From assembly GCA_947451285.1 (NCBI GenBank), contig CANFYL010000001.1, positions 1 to 64,000 of the forward strand: DNA of 64,000 bases, given 5' to 3'. Both the position numbers and the translations under genes were made by a program. Positions 1 through 12,202 of this stretch are shown piece by piece. The notes beneath the pieces are model-generated. The model was given only the letters and a program-made list of their open reading frames with translations, did no database searches and had not been told where the DNA came from. The number at the start of each line of letters is the position of its first letter. Positions within the stretch are counted from its first letter, which is position 1. This DNA is from Comamonadaceae bacterium. GTDB taxonomy: Bacteria; Pseudomonadota; Gammaproteobacteria; Burkholderiales; Burkholderiaceae_C.

Positions 1-53
1 GCGCAGCGCAGAGCCCGCAGGCCGTCAATAACCCAGTCAAGACGAGACGTGCA

Positions 54-731
54 TCAAGCCTTGGTGTCTGGTGCGCTGGGTGCCGTGGATAACGGTGTGT
101 CATGCCCTATCTCCTCTGATTTGGCCAGCATGACCGGCCTAGGAGGTTTGGGCCGGGGCGGCTTGGCGGTGTGGACCATCTGTGTGGCTTTGACCATGTC
201 ACCCGAGAGCAAATGCGGCAGCGCCAAGGAGGTGCGAATCACGCAGTCTTCGATGGCACTGCGCTGATCAGGCGCTGGTTTTTTTAGCACCCAATTGGCA
301 ACCTCTGATTTCACACCCGGATGACCGATGCCGATGCGCAGTCGCCAGTACTGATCTGTGCCAAGCTGTGCGTGGATATCTCGCAGGCCATTGTGCCCAG
401 CATGGCTGCCGCCAAGTTTGAGTTTGGCTTCGCCGGGTTGAATGTCTAACTCGTCGTGCGCCACCAAAATTTCATCCGGCAGAATTTTGAAAAACCGCGC
501 CAATGCGGCCACCGACTTGCCCGACACGTTCATGAATGTCTGGGGTTCAAGCAGCCAAATGTTGTGCCCATGCACGCTCGTGCGTGCGACCAGGCCGTGG
601 TAAGCGCGGTCGGGTTGCAAGTGCACTTTGAGATCACGTGCGACCGTGTCAATCCACCAAAAACCTGCATTGTGGCGGGTGGCTTCGTATTCGGTGCCTG
701 GGTTTCCAAGGCCAACTAAGAGCTTGATCAT
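54..731 (-). CDS. pth: Peptidyl-tRNA hydrolase
   Basis: [31 protein letters not shown]...; canonical Pth N-terminus (GLGNPG.EY..TRHN.G) and FMN.SG motif. Confidence 0.97.
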   Translation of the reverse strand: MIKLLVGLGNPGTEYEATRHNAGFWWIDTVARDLKVHLQPDRAYHGLVARTSVHGHNIWLLEPQTFMNVSGKSVAALARFFKILPDEILVAHDELDIQPGEAKLKLGGSHAGHNGLRDIHAQLGTDQYWRLRIGIGHPGVKSEVANWVLKKPAPDQRSAIEDCVIRTSLALPHLLSGDMVKATQMVHTAKPPRPKPPRPVMLAKSEEIGHDTPLSTAPSAPDTKA

Positions 732-808
732 GGGAGCTGATTATCCGGGGGTATGACCCAATGAAAACGGCCCACCGAAGTGGGCCGTTGGCAGCAAGCA
801 AAGAAGGA

Positions 809-1420
809 TTACTTCTTGCCAGCTGCAGCAGCAGCTGCTTGCGCAGGGGTTGGCTCGTCTGCTTTGGTGGCCACCACAGCGACCAACACAGGGTTGGCTT
901 TGCCTTTGGTCACAGCGGACACGCCAGCAGGCAGTTTGATGTCGTTGAGGTGCAAAGAGTGACCTTTGGTCAAACCGCTCAAGTCCACTGCGATGAACTC
1001 AGGCAGGTCTTTGGGCAAGCAAGACACTTCCAGTTCGGTGGCGACGTGGTTGATCAAGCACTGGTCAACCTTGGCGGCAGGCGAGTTCTCTTCGCCGCTG
1101 TAATGCAGAGGCACTTTTTTGTTCATTTTGGTGTTGGCATCGATGCGTTGGAAGTCGATGTGCAACACGAGTTGCTTGAACGGATGGTATTGGACATCGC
1201 GCAACAACACGTCGGTGTTCTGACCGTTGAGTTCCATTTGCAAGACAGAAGCATGGAAGGCTTCTTTCTTGAGGGCGTGCCACAAGGCGTTGTGATCGAG
1301 TTCGATCAACAAAGGCTCGGCGGTGCCACCATAGACGATGCCAGGTGTACGACCGGTGATACGCAGACGGCGGCTCGCACCCGTTCCCTGCTTGTTGCGC
1401 TCAAAAGCGACGAATTTCAT
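809..1420 (-). CDS. rplY: 50S ribosomal protein L25/general stress protein Ctc
   Basis: [32 protein letters not shown]... L25/TL5 family; ORF track extends to 1483 but the internal Met (1420) fits L25 N-termini; adjacent to pth and prs as in many Burkholderiales. Confidence 0.95.
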   Translation of the reverse strand: MKFVAFERNKQGTGASRRLRITGRTPGIVYGGTAEPLLIELDHNALWHALKKEAFHASVLQMELNGQNTDVLLRDVQYHPFKQLVLHIDFQRIDANTKMNKKVPLHYSGEENSPAAKVDQCLINHVATELEVSCLPKDLPEFIAVDLSGLTKGHSLHLNDIKLPAGVSAVTKGKANPVLVAVVATKADEPTPAQAAAAAAGKK

Positions 1421-1522
1421 AGTTTCACTCCAGTAAGAGCCCACCGCGACCAGTGTGGCTCCAGTTTCAAAAAGAGCTGACAAGCAGCCCAGGACATTGT
1501 TCGACGACGGACAACCAAGCTG

Positions 1523-2497
1523 TTAGAACAACTGGTCTTGGTCGGAGAACAAACTCATGACCGACTCACCTTTGGCGATGCGCTGGATCGTTTCTGCGAT
1601 CAGCGGTGCCACCGAGAGTTGGCGGATTTTTTTACAGGCCCGTCCAGCTTCGCTGAGCGGAATGGTGTTGGTGACCACCACTTCGTCGAGGGCATCGCCT
1701 TTGGCAATGCGCTCAATGGCGGGACCCGAGAAAATGGGATGTGTGCAATAGGCGTAGACCTGTTTGGCACCACGCTCCTTGAGCACTTCAGCGGCTTTGA
1801 CCAAGGTGCCTGCGGTGTCGATCATGTCGTCCATGATCACGCAGTTGCGTCCCTCGATGTCACCGATGACGTTCATCACCTCAGACACATTGGCCTTGGG
1901 GCGACGCTTGTCGATGATGGCCAGGTCGCAGCCGAGTTGTTTGGCCAACGCACGTGCGCGCACCACACCACCCACATCCGGAGAGACCACGATCAAGTCG
2001 TCGTAGTTTTTGAGGCGCAAATCACCCAACAGAACCGGCGAGGCATAAATATTGTCGACAGGGATGTTAAAGAAACCTTGAATCTGATCCGCATGCAAGT
2101 CCATGGTCAACACGCGTGCCACGCCGACCGTTTGCAACAAGTCGGCGACCATCTTGGCCGAAATTGGCACACGGCTAGAGCGTGGACGACGGTCTTGGCG
2201 GGCATAGCCAAAGTAGGGGATCACAGCGCTGATGCGCTCGGCCGAGGCACGCTTCAAGGCGTCGACCATGATGAGCAACTCCATCAAACTTTCGTTGGTG
2301 GGCGCGCACGTGCTTTGCACCACGAAGACATCGCGGGCACGCACGTTTTGGTTGATTTCGACGGTGACTTCGCCATCTGAGAACCGGCCCACATTGGCAG
2401 CACCTAGGTCAATGCCAAGATGTTTGGCAATTTCGGCCGCCATGGTTGGATTGGCATTGCCAGTAAAGACCATGAAGTCGGGGGTAGGGGTCGACAT
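1523..2497 (-). CDS. prs: Ribose-phosphate pyrophosphokinase
   Basis: [20 protein letters not shown]...[25 protein letters not shown]..., [34 protein letters not shown]-binding loop. Confidence 0.98.
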   Translation of the reverse strand: MSTPTPDFMVFTGNANPTMAAEIAKHLGIDLGAANVGRFSDGEVTVEINQNVRARDVFVVQSTCAPTNESLMELLIMVDALKRASAERISAVIPYFGYARQDRRPRSSRVPISAKMVADLLQTVGVARVLTMDLHADQIQGFFNIPVDNIYASPVLLGDLRLKNYDDLIVVSPDVGGVVRARALAKQLGCDLAIIDKRRPKANVSEVMNVIGDIEGRNCVIMDDMIDTAGTLVKAAEVLKERGAKQVYAYCTHPIFSGPAIERIAKGDALDEVVVTNTIPLSEAGRACKKIRQLSVAPLIAETIQRIAKGESVMSLFSDQDQLF

Positions 2498-2579
2498 GAT
2501 GACGGTGACTTTCGCTTCAAGACCAATGACGTTGGTGTGCCGTCACATGCAAACCAAGCACTTGAGTGCTTGAAAATTT

Positions 2580-2656
2580 TGGCAGGGGAAGAAGGACTCG
2601 AACCTTCGCATGCTGGAATCAAAATCCAGTGCCTTAACCAACTTGGCGACTCCCCT
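2580..2656 (-). tRNA. tRNA-Gln (anticodon UUG)
   Basis: Reverse complement AGGGGAGTCGCCAAGTTGGTTAAGGCACTGGATTTTGATTCCAGCATGCGAAGGTTCGAGTCCTTCTTCCCCTGCCA folds as a cloverleaf, anticodon TTG, encoded CCA. Confidence 0.95.
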
Positions 2657-2688
2657 ACACAGGTCAACAGCTTGTGAGCTGATGACCG

Positions 2689-3534
2689 CTAAACGTCGTT
2701 GACAACCCATCCACCCAAGGGATGCACTGCCATGTTGCTGCAAACCCGAATTTGCCAATCGCCTGGCGGTGCATCAAGTGACAGACCATCTGGCAACTTT
2801 GCAAAAACCGCACTGCCAGAGCCGGTCATGCGTGGGCTAAGTCCAAAAGATGACAGCCATTGAAGGGCTTGGTCAATTTCGGGGCACAACGCTTGGGCCA
2901 CTGGCTGCAAGTCGTTTCGACCGAAGTCGAAAGGTGCAACAGCGAAGTCCGATATTGTAGCAGCTCGCGTGGCCCTCTCCAGCGTTGGAGCGTTAAAAAT
3001 TCGCGCGGTCTCCAGGCCAGCGTTGACTCGGATTACGACAAAACGTGCCTTGGGTAATTCCAAAGGGGTAATTTTTTCTCCAATCCCTTCTACCCAAGCG
3101 TTGTGACCATGCAAGAAAAATGGCACGTCTGCGCCCAGCGCAAGTCCCAATGGCAACAGCTTGGACACAGGCCAATTCAAACCCCACAACCGGTTCAAGG
3201 CCAGCAAAGTAGTGGCCGCGTCTGACGACCCACCGCCCATCCCAGCCTGTGCAGGGATAGATTTTTCAACCGCGATGTGCGCGCCCATGGTTGTTGCACT
3301 GGCAGTTTGCAGGCTGCGTGCTGCCCGTGTGATCAGATCGTCGGCGGGCAAAGCGCTAGTCAAGTCTTCGCGTTCTATCCCGCCATGATGCGTGCTCTCA
3401 AAGTGCAAGGTGTCGCACCAATCGATCAGCATGAACGCCGACTGCAACAAGTGGTAACCGTCAGGCCTGCGACCCGTGATGTGCAAAAACAAGTTGAGCT
3501 TAGCTGGCGCTAGGACGTGAGTCAGGCTTGACAT
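2689..3534 (-). CDS. ispE: 4-diphosphocytidyl-2-C-methyl-D-erythritol kinase
   Basis: APAKLNLFLHITGRRPDGYHLLQS...; GHMP kinase motif PAQAGMGGGSSDAATTL. Confidence 0.97.
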   Translation of the reverse strand: MSSLTHVLAPAKLNLFLHITGRRPDGYHLLQSAFMLIDWCDTLHFESTHHGGIEREDLTSALPADDLITRAARSLQTASATTMGAHIAVEKSIPAQAGMGGGSSDAATTLLALNRLWGLNWPVSKLLPLGLALGADVPFFLHGHNAWVEGIGEKITPLELPKARFVVIRVNAGLETARIFNAPTLERATRAATISDFAVAPFDFGRNDLQPVAQALCPEIDQALQWLSSFGLSPRMTGSGSAVFAKLPDGLSLDAPPGDWQIRVCSNMAVHPLGGWVVNDV

Positions 3535-3538
3535 GGTG

Positions 3539-4057
3539 CTAGGGGTTTGCGTCGATTTTGATGCGCAAGACCACTTCCGGTGCGGGGTCCGTGCGCCGCA
3601 CCACCAAGAAACCCTGCTGCAGCCCGGACAAGTCGGCTTGCCATCCCGGCAACGTGACGGCTCTACCCTCTAGCCAGTCGAACAATTGGTGAATCGGCAA
3701 GGCTGCACCGGTTGCTTTTTCGGTCAATCTGGACAAAGAGTCAAAGCTGCGCTGTTGATCGCCCTCCAGCCAAAGCGCTGCTTGCGGTGACCAACGCAGT
3801 GCCGTCACAGTGGTGCCTAGGGGCGAGTAGAAGTCGATGGCACCTTGATGTGCGGATCCACGCAATAAAAACCCCGCGCTCAAGGCCATTTCGGGCGTGC
3901 TGTGAATCACCAGACTCAAGCGGCCGTGCCATTCTGGCTCGGCGGGCTTGAGCGTGTCTTGTGGCATCAAACGTTGCGGTGTGGCACACGCCGCAAGCAA
4001 CAAGCCGAGCAAGCAAGCCATCAGCGAGTGACCCAAAATTCGGCGCATGTCGGACAA
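3539..4057 (-). CDS. lolB: Outer membrane lipoprotein LolB-like
   Basis: Lipobox LLLAACATP, LolB-like barrel (W.GRLSLVI...), position upstream of ispE. Confidence 0.85.
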   Translation of the reverse strand: MSDMRRILGHSLMACLLGLLLAACATPQRLMPQDTLKPAEPEWHGRLSLVIHSTPEMALSAGFLLRGSAHQGAIDFYSPLGTTVTALRWSPQAALWLEGDQQRSFDSLSRLTEKATGAALPIHQLFDWLEGRAVTLPGWQADLSGLQQGFLVVRRTDPAPEVVLRIKIDANP

Positions 4058-4059
4058 GC

Positions 4060-5703
4060 TCAGAGTTGGGGTTTGAGGCGTTGCAAAGTTTCTTGCAAGG
4101 TCTCGTTGTCAGGTGAAAGTTTGACGCCTTCGCGCCAAACAGCGCGAGCTTCATCTTGGCGGCTCAACTGCCACAAAACTTCGCCCAAATGGGCTGCAAT
4201 TTCAGCATCAGGTCGTTCTTTGTAAGCTTTTTGCAGATGTTGGAGTGCAGCGGTTAAGTTGCCCAATCGAAACTCGACCCAACCCAAGCTGTCGGTGATG
4301 AAGGGGTCATTGGGCGCAAAGCTCACCGCCTTGATGATGAGTGCTTTGGCTTCTGGCAAGCGAAGTTTGCGATCTGCCAGAGAGAACCCCAATGCGTTGT
4401 AAGCATTGTGATGTTCTGGGTCTTGCTCAATCACCGCGCGCAGAAGTTTTTCCATCTCATCCAAACGGTTGAGCTTTTCCGCCAACATGGCTTGTTCATA
4501 CATGAGGTCGGGGTGATTTGAATTGGCTTTGACCAGCACATCAAAGGCTGCCTGCCATTGGCGTTGTTCACGCAGCAACTGAACCTCAGCCATCAAGCGA
4601 CTGCGAAGCTCCTCATCGTTGCTGACAGGCAATTGCGCCAGAAGTTGCCGTGCCTCATTGAGTTTGCCTTGCCGCGCCAGGATGGCTGCCCTGCGCGTTT
4701 GGGCTTGGGTGATGCCACGGGCTGAATTGGTGCTCTTGTCTTGGCTGGCCATTTGGACGAACTTGGCCAAGGAAGTTTCGGCTTGTTCGTCTTGGCCTTG
4801 TTCAAATTGCAGCGAGCCCAAGATCAACCAAGCCTCAGCTTGTTGGGGGTAGCTTTGTGTGAGAGTTTGTAATTGCTGATCGGCATCGCTGTAGCGGCGC
4901 AGCTCAATCAGAACCCGCACGTAACTCATGGCCAACTCGGGACTGCTTTGTTGCCTCAATGCCAGTGTGACCTGCTCTTGAGCTCCTTTGACTTGTCGCC
5001 CCATCAACTCCAAGGCCAGCAGGGCTGGGCCCATGGCCTGGTTGTCCGCCGCTTGCCCTTTTTGCGCCGCTTGCAGTGCGCTTTGTGTGTCATCGCTGGC
5101 CAAACGCATGCGTCCCAGCGCAGTCCACGATGCTGCCGCAGTGGGTTTCTGATTCAGATAGGGCTCAAGCGCTTTTTGAACGACATCGGCAGCCAACTTT
5201 TTGTCTGATACGCGTGCGAAGTACCTAGGAATGAGACTGATCGCCACAGCCCGCTCTGCCAAGGGCGCCAAGGCCAATTCTTTCTTCAAAAAATCCTGGC
5301 TTTCAGAAGTTTGATTCACTGCCAGCAAAATTTGAAGTACTTGCAGGTTGGCTTTGCGGTCTTGCGGGTAGGCCTGAGCCCATGCACGCGCAGCCATCAA
5401 GGCCCCATCGCCAGAACGCGCTTGCAACGCAATATCCACCGAGCGGGCAAAAAGTTGCACATCGTTGGAGCGTCGCGCAGCATCTAGGAGCAATGAAAAG
5501 CCTGCACCAGGCTCGCCATGGCGAAGATTGAGCTCACCCAGCAAAATTTCATACAACAGCTCGCCGGTCAGTGCCGAGTTCACCACAGGCTCGTTAGATT
5601 CCGAGCTGGGTGTTTGAGCATCAGCCGGGGCAAGCAACATTGCGCCGGCCAGAACAAACAATGGGCCAGCCCATGTGCGAGCGAAAAACAAGGGGAATTT
5701 CAT
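4060..5703 (-). CDS. Tetratricopeptide-repeat protein, exported
   Basis: MKFPLFFARTWAGPLFVLAGAMLLAPADAQ signal peptide, then multiple TPRs (e.g. YNALGFSLADRKLRLPEAKALIIKAVSFAPNDPFITDSLGWVEFRLGNLTAALQHLQKAY). ORF track start extended upstream; ATG at 5703 preferred. Confidence 0.85.
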   Translation of the reverse strand: MKFPLFFARTWAGPLFVLAGAMLLAPADAQTPSSESNEPVVNSALTGELLYEILLGELNLRHGEPGAGFSLLLDAARRSNDVQLFARSVDIALQARSGDGALMAARAWAQAYPQDRKANLQVLQILLAVNQTSESQDFLKKELALAPLAERAVAISLIPRYFARVSDKKLAADVVQKALEPYLNQKPTAAASWTALGRMRLASDDTQSALQAAQKGQAADNQAMGPALLALELMGRQVKGAQEQVTLALRQQSSPELAMSYVRVLIELRRYSDADQQLQTLTQSYPQQAEAWLILGSLQFEQGQDEQAETSLAKFVQMASQDKSTNSARGITQAQTRRAAILARQGKLNEARQLLAQLPVSNDEELRSRLMAEVQLLREQRQWQAAFDVLVKANSNHPDLMYEQAMLAEKLNRLDEMEKLLRAVIEQDPEHHNAYNALGFSLADRKLRLPEAKALIIKAVSFAPNDPFITDSLGWVEFRLGNLTAALQHLQKAYKERPDAEIAAHLGEVLWQLSRQDEARAVWREGVKLSPDNETLQETLQRLKPQL

Positions 5704-5744
5704 AGGGGCATCATAATCGCTGACTGATTTTTTTCGTCTGCACC

Positions 5745-6560
5745 ATGCCCGAATTACCTGAGGTCGAAGTGACCCGTTTGAGTTTTGCCGATCGCATTGC
5801 GCAAGCGCGTGTGACGGGTGTTCGTGTGGGTAAACCCTTGCGTTGGCCCCTAGGGTGTGAGCCCGAGGCATTGCTGGGTCGCTGTGTTTTGCGGGTTCGT
5901 CGACGTGGCAAATATTTATTGATTGACCTGGATCAAGGCCTGTTGTTGTGGCATTTGGGCATGTCCGGCAGCCTGCGCTTTAACGACGACAGAAGTGCGC
6001 CCCAGACCCATGATCATTTTGATTTGGACACTGACCGAGGATTGCTTCGCCTCAATGACCCTAGGCGTTTTGGGGCGGTGGTTTACGCCGATAGCGAAGA
6101 CAGCCCGAGGGCAAAAAAACTGCTGGGTCATTTAGGCGTAGAGCCCTTAGGGGCAGATTTTGATGTGCAGGTTTTTCATGAGGGTCTCAAGCAGCGCCGT
6201 ACAGCCATCAAGCAAGTGTTGTTGGCCGGAGATGTGGTGGTTGGAGTCGGCAACATTTATGCCTCTGAAGCTTTGTTTTTAGCCGGTATTCGCCCCACGC
6301 TGCGGGCTGATCGAGTCAGTCGGCCGCGCGCTGAAAAACTGCGTCGTGCCATTGTGGATGTGCTGGCGCGTGCTGTGCAAAAAGGTGGCAGCACCTTGCG
6401 TGATTTTTCCAATGCCGATGGCCAGCAAGGCTACTTTCAATTGGAGGCCATGGTCTATGACCGCGCGGGTGAGGCGTGTCGTATCTGCGGCAGTTCGATT
6501 CGTCTGTTGCGCCAAGGCCAACGCTCTACCTACTTCTGCGCCACATGCCAGAAAGCTTGA
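5745..6560 (+). CDS. mutM: Formamidopyrimidine-DNA glycosylase
   Basis: [12 protein letters not shown]-terminus; C-terminal zinc finger [25 protein letters not shown]. Confidence 0.97.
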   Translation: MPELPEVEVTRLSFADRIAQARVTGVRVGKPLRWPLGCEPEALLGRCVLRVRRRGKYLLIDLDQGLLLWHLGMSGSLRFNDDRSAPQTHDHFDLDTDRGLLRLNDPRRFGAVVYADSEDSPRAKKLLGHLGVEPLGADFDVQVFHEGLKQRRTAIKQVLLAGDVVVGVGNIYASEALFLAGIRPTLRADRVSRPRAEKLRRAIVDVLARAVQKGGSTLRDFSNADGQQGYFQLEAMVYDRAGEACRICGSSIRLLRQGQRSTYFCATCQKA

Positions 6561-6564
6561 TCCC

Positions 6565-7605
6565 ATGAGTCAAGCGCGCACTTCTTTTGCCGAGCTGGTG
6601 GTGACCTGGCAAACAAAACATGGGCGCCATGACTTGCCATGGCAAAACACCCAAGACCCATATGTCGTTTGGCTGTCTGAAATCATGTTGCAACAGACCC
6701 AAGTCAGTACCGTGCGTGACTATTTCGCACGTTTTGTGCAACGCTTTCCCACGGTGGCCAGTTTGGCCGCAGCGCCGCTCGACGAGGTGTTGGGCTTGTG
6801 GAGTGGCTTGGGTTATTACAGCCGGGCACGCAACATGCACAAAGCAGCCCAGGCTGTGGTCGCTTTGCATGGCGGGGAGTTTCCGCGCAGTGCGCAAGCT
6901 TTGCAAACTTTACCGGGCATTGGTCGGTCCACCGCGGCGGCGGTGGCTTCTTTGTGTTTTGCAGAGCCCATTGCCATCTTGGATGGCAATGTCAAACGCG
7001 TCTTGACGCGTTATCTGGGCTTTAAGGACGATTTGGCGTCTTCGCGCCACGAACGCGCTTTGTGGGAAGTCGCCCAACGCATGTTGCCAGAGCGTGACTT
7101 GCGCCACACCATGCCCCGCTACACCCAAGGGGTGATGGACTTGGGGGCCACCTTGTGTAAGCCCAAGCAAGCGCGCTGCCCTGAATGCCCGGTGAAGTCG
7201 CAGTGTGTGGCGGCTTCTCAAGGCACGCCACACCTCTACCCCGTCAAGACGCGCAAGCTCAAACGCAGCTCAGAGTCTTGGTGGTTGTTGCTGGCGCAAA
7301 CCAAATCCGGGGATGTGCTGTTGGAGCAACGACCCGACTCAGGCATTTGGGCTGGCTTGTACGCCTTACCGATGTTCGCCAGTTTTGATGACTTGCAAGC
7401 TGCGTTGCCACGGCCTGTCCGCGCAAAGTTACAAGAGCAGGGCGCTTTCAAACATGTGCTGACGCACAAAGATTTGCACTTGCATCCGGTACGTCTTGAC
7501 TTGCCGTCTGCGCAAGCATTGGGCCATGGGCAGTGGCTGCAGGCCGATGCGTGGCCTTGCTTGGGCTTGCCAGCCCCGGTGCGCAAACTGCTCACGACCC
7601 CGTGA
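6565..7605 (+). CDS. mutY: A/G-specific adenine glycosylase
   Basis: [46 protein letters not shown] Fe-S cluster; start at ATG 6565. Confidence 0.96.
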   Translation: MSQARTSFAELVVTWQTKHGRHDLPWQNTQDPYVVWLSEIMLQQTQVSTVRDYFARFVQRFPTVASLAAAPLDEVLGLWSGLGYYSRARNMHKAAQAVVALHGGEFPRSAQALQTLPGIGRSTAAAVASLCFAEPIAILDGNVKRVLTRYLGFKDDLASSRHERALWEVAQRMLPERDLRHTMPRYTQGVMDLGATLCKPKQARCPECPVKSQCVAASQGTPHLYPVKTRKLKRSSESWWLLLAQTKSGDVLLEQRPDSGIWAGLYALPMFASFDDLQAALPRPVRAKLQEQGAFKHVLTHKDLHLHPVRLDLPSAQALGHGQWLQADAWPCLGLPAPVRKLLTTP

Positions 7606-8473
7606 GGTCAAGCTCTCGGTGACGCTTGAGCGTGACCCAGTTGGCGGTGAATAACGCGCTGAGGCGCTCCACCAAATACACCGAGCGGTGCTGTCCTCCC
7701 GTGCAGCCAATGGCTACCGTCACATAACTGCGGTGGTCTTGGTTCAAGTCAGGCAGCCATGTGGTCAAAAAATCTGAGATGTGGGCAGCCATCTTGTCAA
7801 CGCTTGGATGCTGAGCCAGCCACTCAGACACCGCTGCGTCGCGCCCGGTGAGGGGGCGCAAATCGGGTTCGTAGTGGGGATTGGGCAGCATGCGCACATC
7901 AAACACATAGTCGGCATGCAGCGGAATGCCGCGCTTGAATGCAAACGATTCAAACATCAAGGTCAGCTGTGTGGCCGGCGCTGAGATCAGTGACTTGATA
8001 TAGGCCTGCAGCTTGGTGCTGCGCAGCAAGCTGGTGTCAATGATGTGTGAGGCTTCTCGCAAATCCGCCAACAAATGACGCTCTAACTCAATGGCTTCGA
8101 TCAAATCGCGTTGTTGATCAGGTTGTTGCTCGGTCGCTTCTTGGCGCGACAGAGGATGACGTCGTCGGCTCTCAGAAAACCTGTGAACCAACACCTCGGT
8201 GCTAGCGTCCAGAAACAAGGGTCGGATGTTGACATCTAGGGCGCGCAAATGGGTCAGCTGTGGCATCACCAAAGGAAGCGAGTTGGCACTGCGTACATCC
8301 ATGGCAATGGCCACTTTGGTGGCGCTTTGTTGCTGTTCAAGTTTCACAAACGGCAGCAACAGTTCTGGCGGCAGGTTGTCAACGCAGTAAAAGCCGGCAT
8401 CTTCCAGCGCGTGCAAGGCCACTGATTTGCCCGAACCCGACATGCCGGTGATGAGGACGATTTCTTGATTCAT
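7592..8473 (-). CDS. rapZ: RNase adapter protein RapZ / P-loop NTPase
   Basis: [29 protein letters not shown] ... [17 protein letters not shown]. Confidence 0.96.
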   Translation of the reverse strand: MNQEIVLITGMSGSGKSVALHALEDAGFYCVDNLPPELLLPFVKLEQQQSATKVAIAMDVRSANSLPLVMPQLTHLRALDVNIRPLFLDASTEVLVHRFSESRRRHPLSRQEATEQQPDQQRDLIEAIELERHLLADLREASHIIDTSLLRSTKLQAYIKSLISAPATQLTLMFESFAFKRGIPLHADYVFDVRMLPNPHYEPDLRPLTGRDAAVSEWLAQHPSVDKMAAHISDFLTTWLPDLNQDHRSYVTVAIGCTGGQHRSVYLVERLSALFTANWVTLKRHRELDLTGS

Positions 8474-10152
8474 GCGCTGCGAGCCTTCTGATCGGGAGGG
8501 AGTTGCAACATTTCTCTGGCATGGGCCAAGGTGGTCTGCGACACCTTTTCACCGCCCAACATGCGTGCTATTTCGCGCACGCGTTCGTCGCCTTGTAGGG
8601 CGCTGACTTGGCTGGCTGTGCCTTTGGCGTCGCTCTGCTTGGAGACCACCAAATGGTGGTCCGCGCAAGCAGCGACCTGGGGCAAGTGCGTCACCGCCAT
8701 GACCTGGCGGTCACGACCCAGTTGCTGCATCAGGCGACCGACGGTTTCTGCCACCGCGCCACCCACCCCAGAGTCCACCTCGTCAAAGATCAGAGTTTGG
8801 GCGCTGCCTAATTGGCTGGTTGTGACTGCAATGGCCAAAGCAATGCGAGACAACTCGCCGCCCGAAGCCACTTTGCCGACCGGACGAGGCGTGCTGCCCG
8901 CGTGACCTGCCACCAAAAACTGCACCGACTCCATGCCACTGGAGGACGGTTGATCGAGCTTGTCCAGAACCACCTCAAAGCGACCACCTTGCATGCCCAA
9001 GCCCTGCATGGCTTGGCTGATCGCAGTCGCCAGTTTTGGGGCGGCCTTGGTGCGTGCTTGCGACACCTTGCGTGCTTCGCTTTGGTAGGCCGATGCGGCT
9101 TTCGATTGTGCGGTTTCAAGCGCGCCCAGGTCCGTTGCGGCATCCAGTTGGGACAGCCGCGCACGCCACTCTTGGTAGAGCGCAGGTAACTCTTGTGGGC
9201 TGCGCTTGAAGCGACGAGCCAAAGACATCCACAGCGACATGCGCTCATCCAAACTGTGCAGACGTTGGGGGTCGAGCTCGGTATGGTCTAAGTACCCGTG
9301 CAACGAGTGCGCCACATCTGAAGCTTGTGCCAAGCTCGACGCCAGCACATCGACCCAATTGGCAAATGCGGGCTCTACGCTGGCTTGGTCTTGCAAGGCA
9401 TCTTGCGCACGGGCAAGTTGTCGCAGGGCTCCGGTGTCGTCATCCTCAAGCGCCGAAATCGCTGCCTGCGCTGCATCCATCAAGGTCTGGGCATTGGACA
9501 AGCGGGTGTGCTGCGTGTTGAGCTCTTCCCATTCATCGTTACCAGGGGAGAGCTTGTCGACTTCTGCCAACTGCCACAGCAAACGTTCACGCTCTTGTTG
9601 CAGCGTGTCTTGCGCGTCGCGCGCGTTTTGCAGCGCTTGAATCGTGCTTCGCCAACTGCCCCACAGTTGGCCGAGTTGGTTCAAGTTCAGGCCGGCATAA
9701 GCATCGAGCAGACCACGCACCGCGTCAGGGCGTGTCAGGCTTTGCCAGGCGTGTTGGCCGTGAATGTCGAGCACCCTGTCGCCCAAGGCGCGCAGTTGGG
9801 TGGCAGTGGCCGGGCTGCCATTGATCCATGCACGGCTTTTACCTTGTGTGTCAATGGTGCGTTTGAGCAGCAAGCTATCAGCACCTGCGTCTTCAACCGC
9901 AAAACCCTCGTCATGCAACCAAGCGCTCAGTTCAGGGCTGGCATCAAACTCGGCACAAATCTCGGCACGTGTCGCGCCTTCTCGTACCACGCTTGCCTCC
10001 GCACGAGCGCCCAAAACAAGTTGCAGGGCATCAATCAAAATCGATTTGCCAGCGCCAGTTTCCCCTGTGAGCGCGGTGAAGCCGGTGGACAGGTTGAGGT
10101 CAAGTTCGCGCACGATCACAAAATCGCGCAACACCATGTGCTGCAAACTCAT
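8470..10152 (-). CDS. recN: DNA repair protein RecN
   Basis: [26 protein letters not shown]-terminal [19 protein letters not shown]; 4-bp overlap with rapZ. Confidence 0.97.
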   Translation of the reverse strand: MSLQHMVLRDFVIVRELDLNLSTGFTALTGETGAGKSILIDALQLVLGARAEASVVREGATRAEICAEFDASPELSAWLHDEGFAVEDAGADSLLLKRTIDTQGKSRAWINGSPATATQLRALGDRVLDIHGQHAWQSLTRPDAVRGLLDAYAGLNLNQLGQLWGSWRSTIQALQNARDAQDTLQQERERLLWQLAEVDKLSPGNDEWEELNTQHTRLSNAQTLMDAAQAAISALEDDDTGALRQLARAQDALQDQASVEPAFANWVDVLASSLAQASDVAHSLHGYLDHTELDPQRLHSLDERMSLWMSLARRFKRSPQELPALYQEWRARLSQLDAATDLGALETAQSKAASAYQSEARKVSQARTKAAPKLATAISQAMQGLGMQGGRFEVVLDKLDQPSSSGMESVQFLVAGHAGSTPRPVGKVASGGELSRIALAIAVTTSQLGSAQTLIFDEVDSGVGGAVAETVGRLMQQLGRDRQVMAVTHLPQVAACADHHLVVSKQSDAKGTASQVSALQGDERVREIARMLGGEKVSQTTLAHAREMLQLPPDQKARSA

Positions 10153-11045
10153 GCGCCTCCCTCGTTCCAGTGCAATTTTTTACGCAAAGTGTCAAAGTAA
10201 CTCCAACCTTTGGGGTGCAAAAAACGCGCATGGTGTTGCGAGCGGCGCACGGTGATGCGGTCGCCAATCAAGAGAGAGGCCAAAGATTGCATGTCAAAGT
10301 TTGCACTGGCGTCGCGCCCCGACACCAAATCGATCACGATTTCACCGGGGTCGGCCAATACGATAGGCCTATTGGAAAGGGTGTGCGGTGCAATCGGAAC
10401 CATCAGCCAAGCCGGCAGAGATGGGTGTAACAAAGGACCACCCGCAGACAAGGCATAAGCAGTCGATCCGGTCGGTGTTGCAATGATCAAGCCGTCAGCG
10501 CGTTGGTTGGCCACAAAATGACCGTCGACCTCCACACGCATCTCCACCATGCCAGAGGTGGCGCCACGGTTGACCACCACATCGTTGAGTGCCAAGGCAT
10601 CAAACACGCAATCCCCATCTCGCCACACTTTGGCGTGCATCATGGCGCGGTTGTCTTCCTCATACTCACCGCGCAGCATGTCTTTCAGGGTGTCGGCAAA
10701 GGTATTCAGGGGAATGTCAGTGATAAAGCCGAGCCGGCCTTGGTTGATGCCAATCAAGGGCACCCGGTACTGGGCCAATTGACGGCCGTAGCCCAGCATC
10801 GTGCCGTCGCCACCCACCACCAGTGCCAAGTCGCAATGTTTGCCAATGTCTGCAACATGCATCACTTGGTAGCCTGACAAACCGGTGTTGGCCGCTGTAT
10901 CGTGTTCCAAAATGACTTCGCAGTGTTGCGCGTGCAAAAATTGTGCAATGCTCTCGAGTGCCAAACGGGAAGACGGTTTGGCCCCACCTGCAGTGGGCAG
11001 TTGGTATTTTCCAAGCAGTGCGATCTGGCGAAACTTCGATTTCAT
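10149..11045 (-). CDS. nadK: NAD kinase
   Basis: [44 protein letters not shown] at 11045. Confidence 0.97.
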   Translation of the reverse strand: MKSKFRQIALLGKYQLPTAGGAKPSSRLALESIAQFLHAQHCEVILEHDTAANTGLSGYQVMHVADIGKHCDLALVVGGDGTMLGYGRQLAQYRVPLIGINQGRLGFITDIPLNTFADTLKDMLRGEYEEDNRAMMHAKVWRDGDCVFDALALNDVVVNRGATSGMVEMRVEVDGHFVANQRADGLIIATPTGSTAYALSAGGPLLHPSLPAWLMVPIAPHTLSNRPIVLADPGEIVIDLVSGRDASANFDMQSLASLLIGDRITVRRSQHHARFLHPKGWSYFDTLRKKLHWNEGGA

Positions 11046-11078
11046 AGACAAATTACATCACTAAAATTCGATGAATCC

Positions 11079-12086
11079 ATGACCATGCTAGACGATCGCG
11101 CCAAGTTATTGCTCAAAGCGCTGGTAGAGCGCTACATTGCCGACGGCCAACCCGTTGGTTCCCGCACGCTCTCGCGTGCAACAGGCATTGAGCTCTCGCC
11201 AGCCACGATTCGCAATGTCATGTCCGATTTGGAGGCCCTAGGCCTCATCGTTAGCCCGCACACCTCGTCTGGACGCATACCCACGGCGCGCGGTTATCGG
11301 CTGTTTGTTGACACCATGCTCACCAGTAACCGTGAGCAATTGCACGCCCCCCACTTGGCGGCCGACCAACCCCAAAAAGTGATTGCCAACGCGGCCCATT
11401 TGCTCTCGGATTTGTCGCATTTTGTGGGCGTTGTGATTGCCCCTAGACGCAGCTCGGTATTTCGTCACATTGAATTTTTGCGACTCTCTGAAAAACGCTT
11501 TTTGGTCATCATCGTCTCTCCTGAAGGCGACGTGCAAAACCGGGTCTTGTTCACAGAAGCTGACTACACACAGTCCCAGCTGATTGAAGCGGCTAACTAC
11601 CTCAATCAAAATTTTTCGGGCATGGCCATCGAGCAGGTGCGTGAAAAATTGCTGCTGGAAGTTGAGTCGCTGCGCAGTGAAATTGCAACCCTGATGCAAG
11701 CTGCAGTCCAAGTCAGCACCGAAGCGCTGACCCAAGTTCAAGACGATGTGGTGATCAGCGGTGAGCGCAACTTGCTGTCGGTGAGCGACTTTTCAAGCGA
11801 TATGGGCAACTTGCGCCGCGCTTTTGATCTGTTTGAACAAAAAGCTCAACTGGTGCGCTTGCTCGATATCTCTGCCCAAGCCGAAGGGGTGCGCATCTAC
11901 ATTGGCGGAGAGAGCCAAATTGTGCCAATGGAAGAACTCTCGGTGGTCAGCGCTCCCTATGAAGTCGATGGCCAAGTGGTGGGTACCTTGGGTGTGATTG
12001 GCCCCACTCGCATGGCCTATGACCGCATGATTCAAATTGTCGACATCACGTCCAAGTTGGTCAGCAATGCGCTGAGTCACAAATAA
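11079..12086 (+). CDS. hrcA: Heat-inducible transcription repressor HrcA
   Basis: [33 protein letters not shown]...[14 protein letters not shown]; divergent from nadK; start moved to ATG 11079. Confidence 0.96.
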   Translation: MTMLDDRAKLLLKALVERYIADGQPVGSRTLSRATGIELSPATIRNVMSDLEALGLIVSPHTSSGRIPTARGYRLFVDTMLTSNREQLHAPHLAADQPQKVIANAAHLLSDLSHFVGVVIAPRRSSVFRHIEFLRLSEKRFLVIIVSPEGDVQNRVLFTEADYTQSQLIEAANYLNQNFSGMAIEQVREKLLLEVESLRSEIATLMQAAVQVSTEALTQVQDDVVISGERNLLSVSDFSSDMGNLRRAFDLFEQKAQLVRLLDISAQAEGVRIYIGGESQIVPMEELSVVSAPYEVDGQVVGTLGVIGPTRMAYDRMIQIVDITSKLVSNALSHK

Positions 12087-12202
12087 ATCTGTCGCCTGCG
12101 GTACTCGCTAGGCCTATGGGTTGTGGGAAACCCTCTGTTTCAATTGCTTCTTTCCGCCAAAGATCTATGGTTATTTTTAACCGCTGAAGAAGGACGCATC
12201 CC

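Noticed and set aside
761-1480. 239-aa plus-strand ORF opposite rplY, and 1538-2380 opposite prs
   Set aside because: Shadow ORFs opposite clear housekeeping genes.
10902-11078. N-terminal extension of HrcA in the ORF track
   Set aside because: Overlaps the divergent nadK start; HrcA homology begins at [15 protein letters not shown] (11079).
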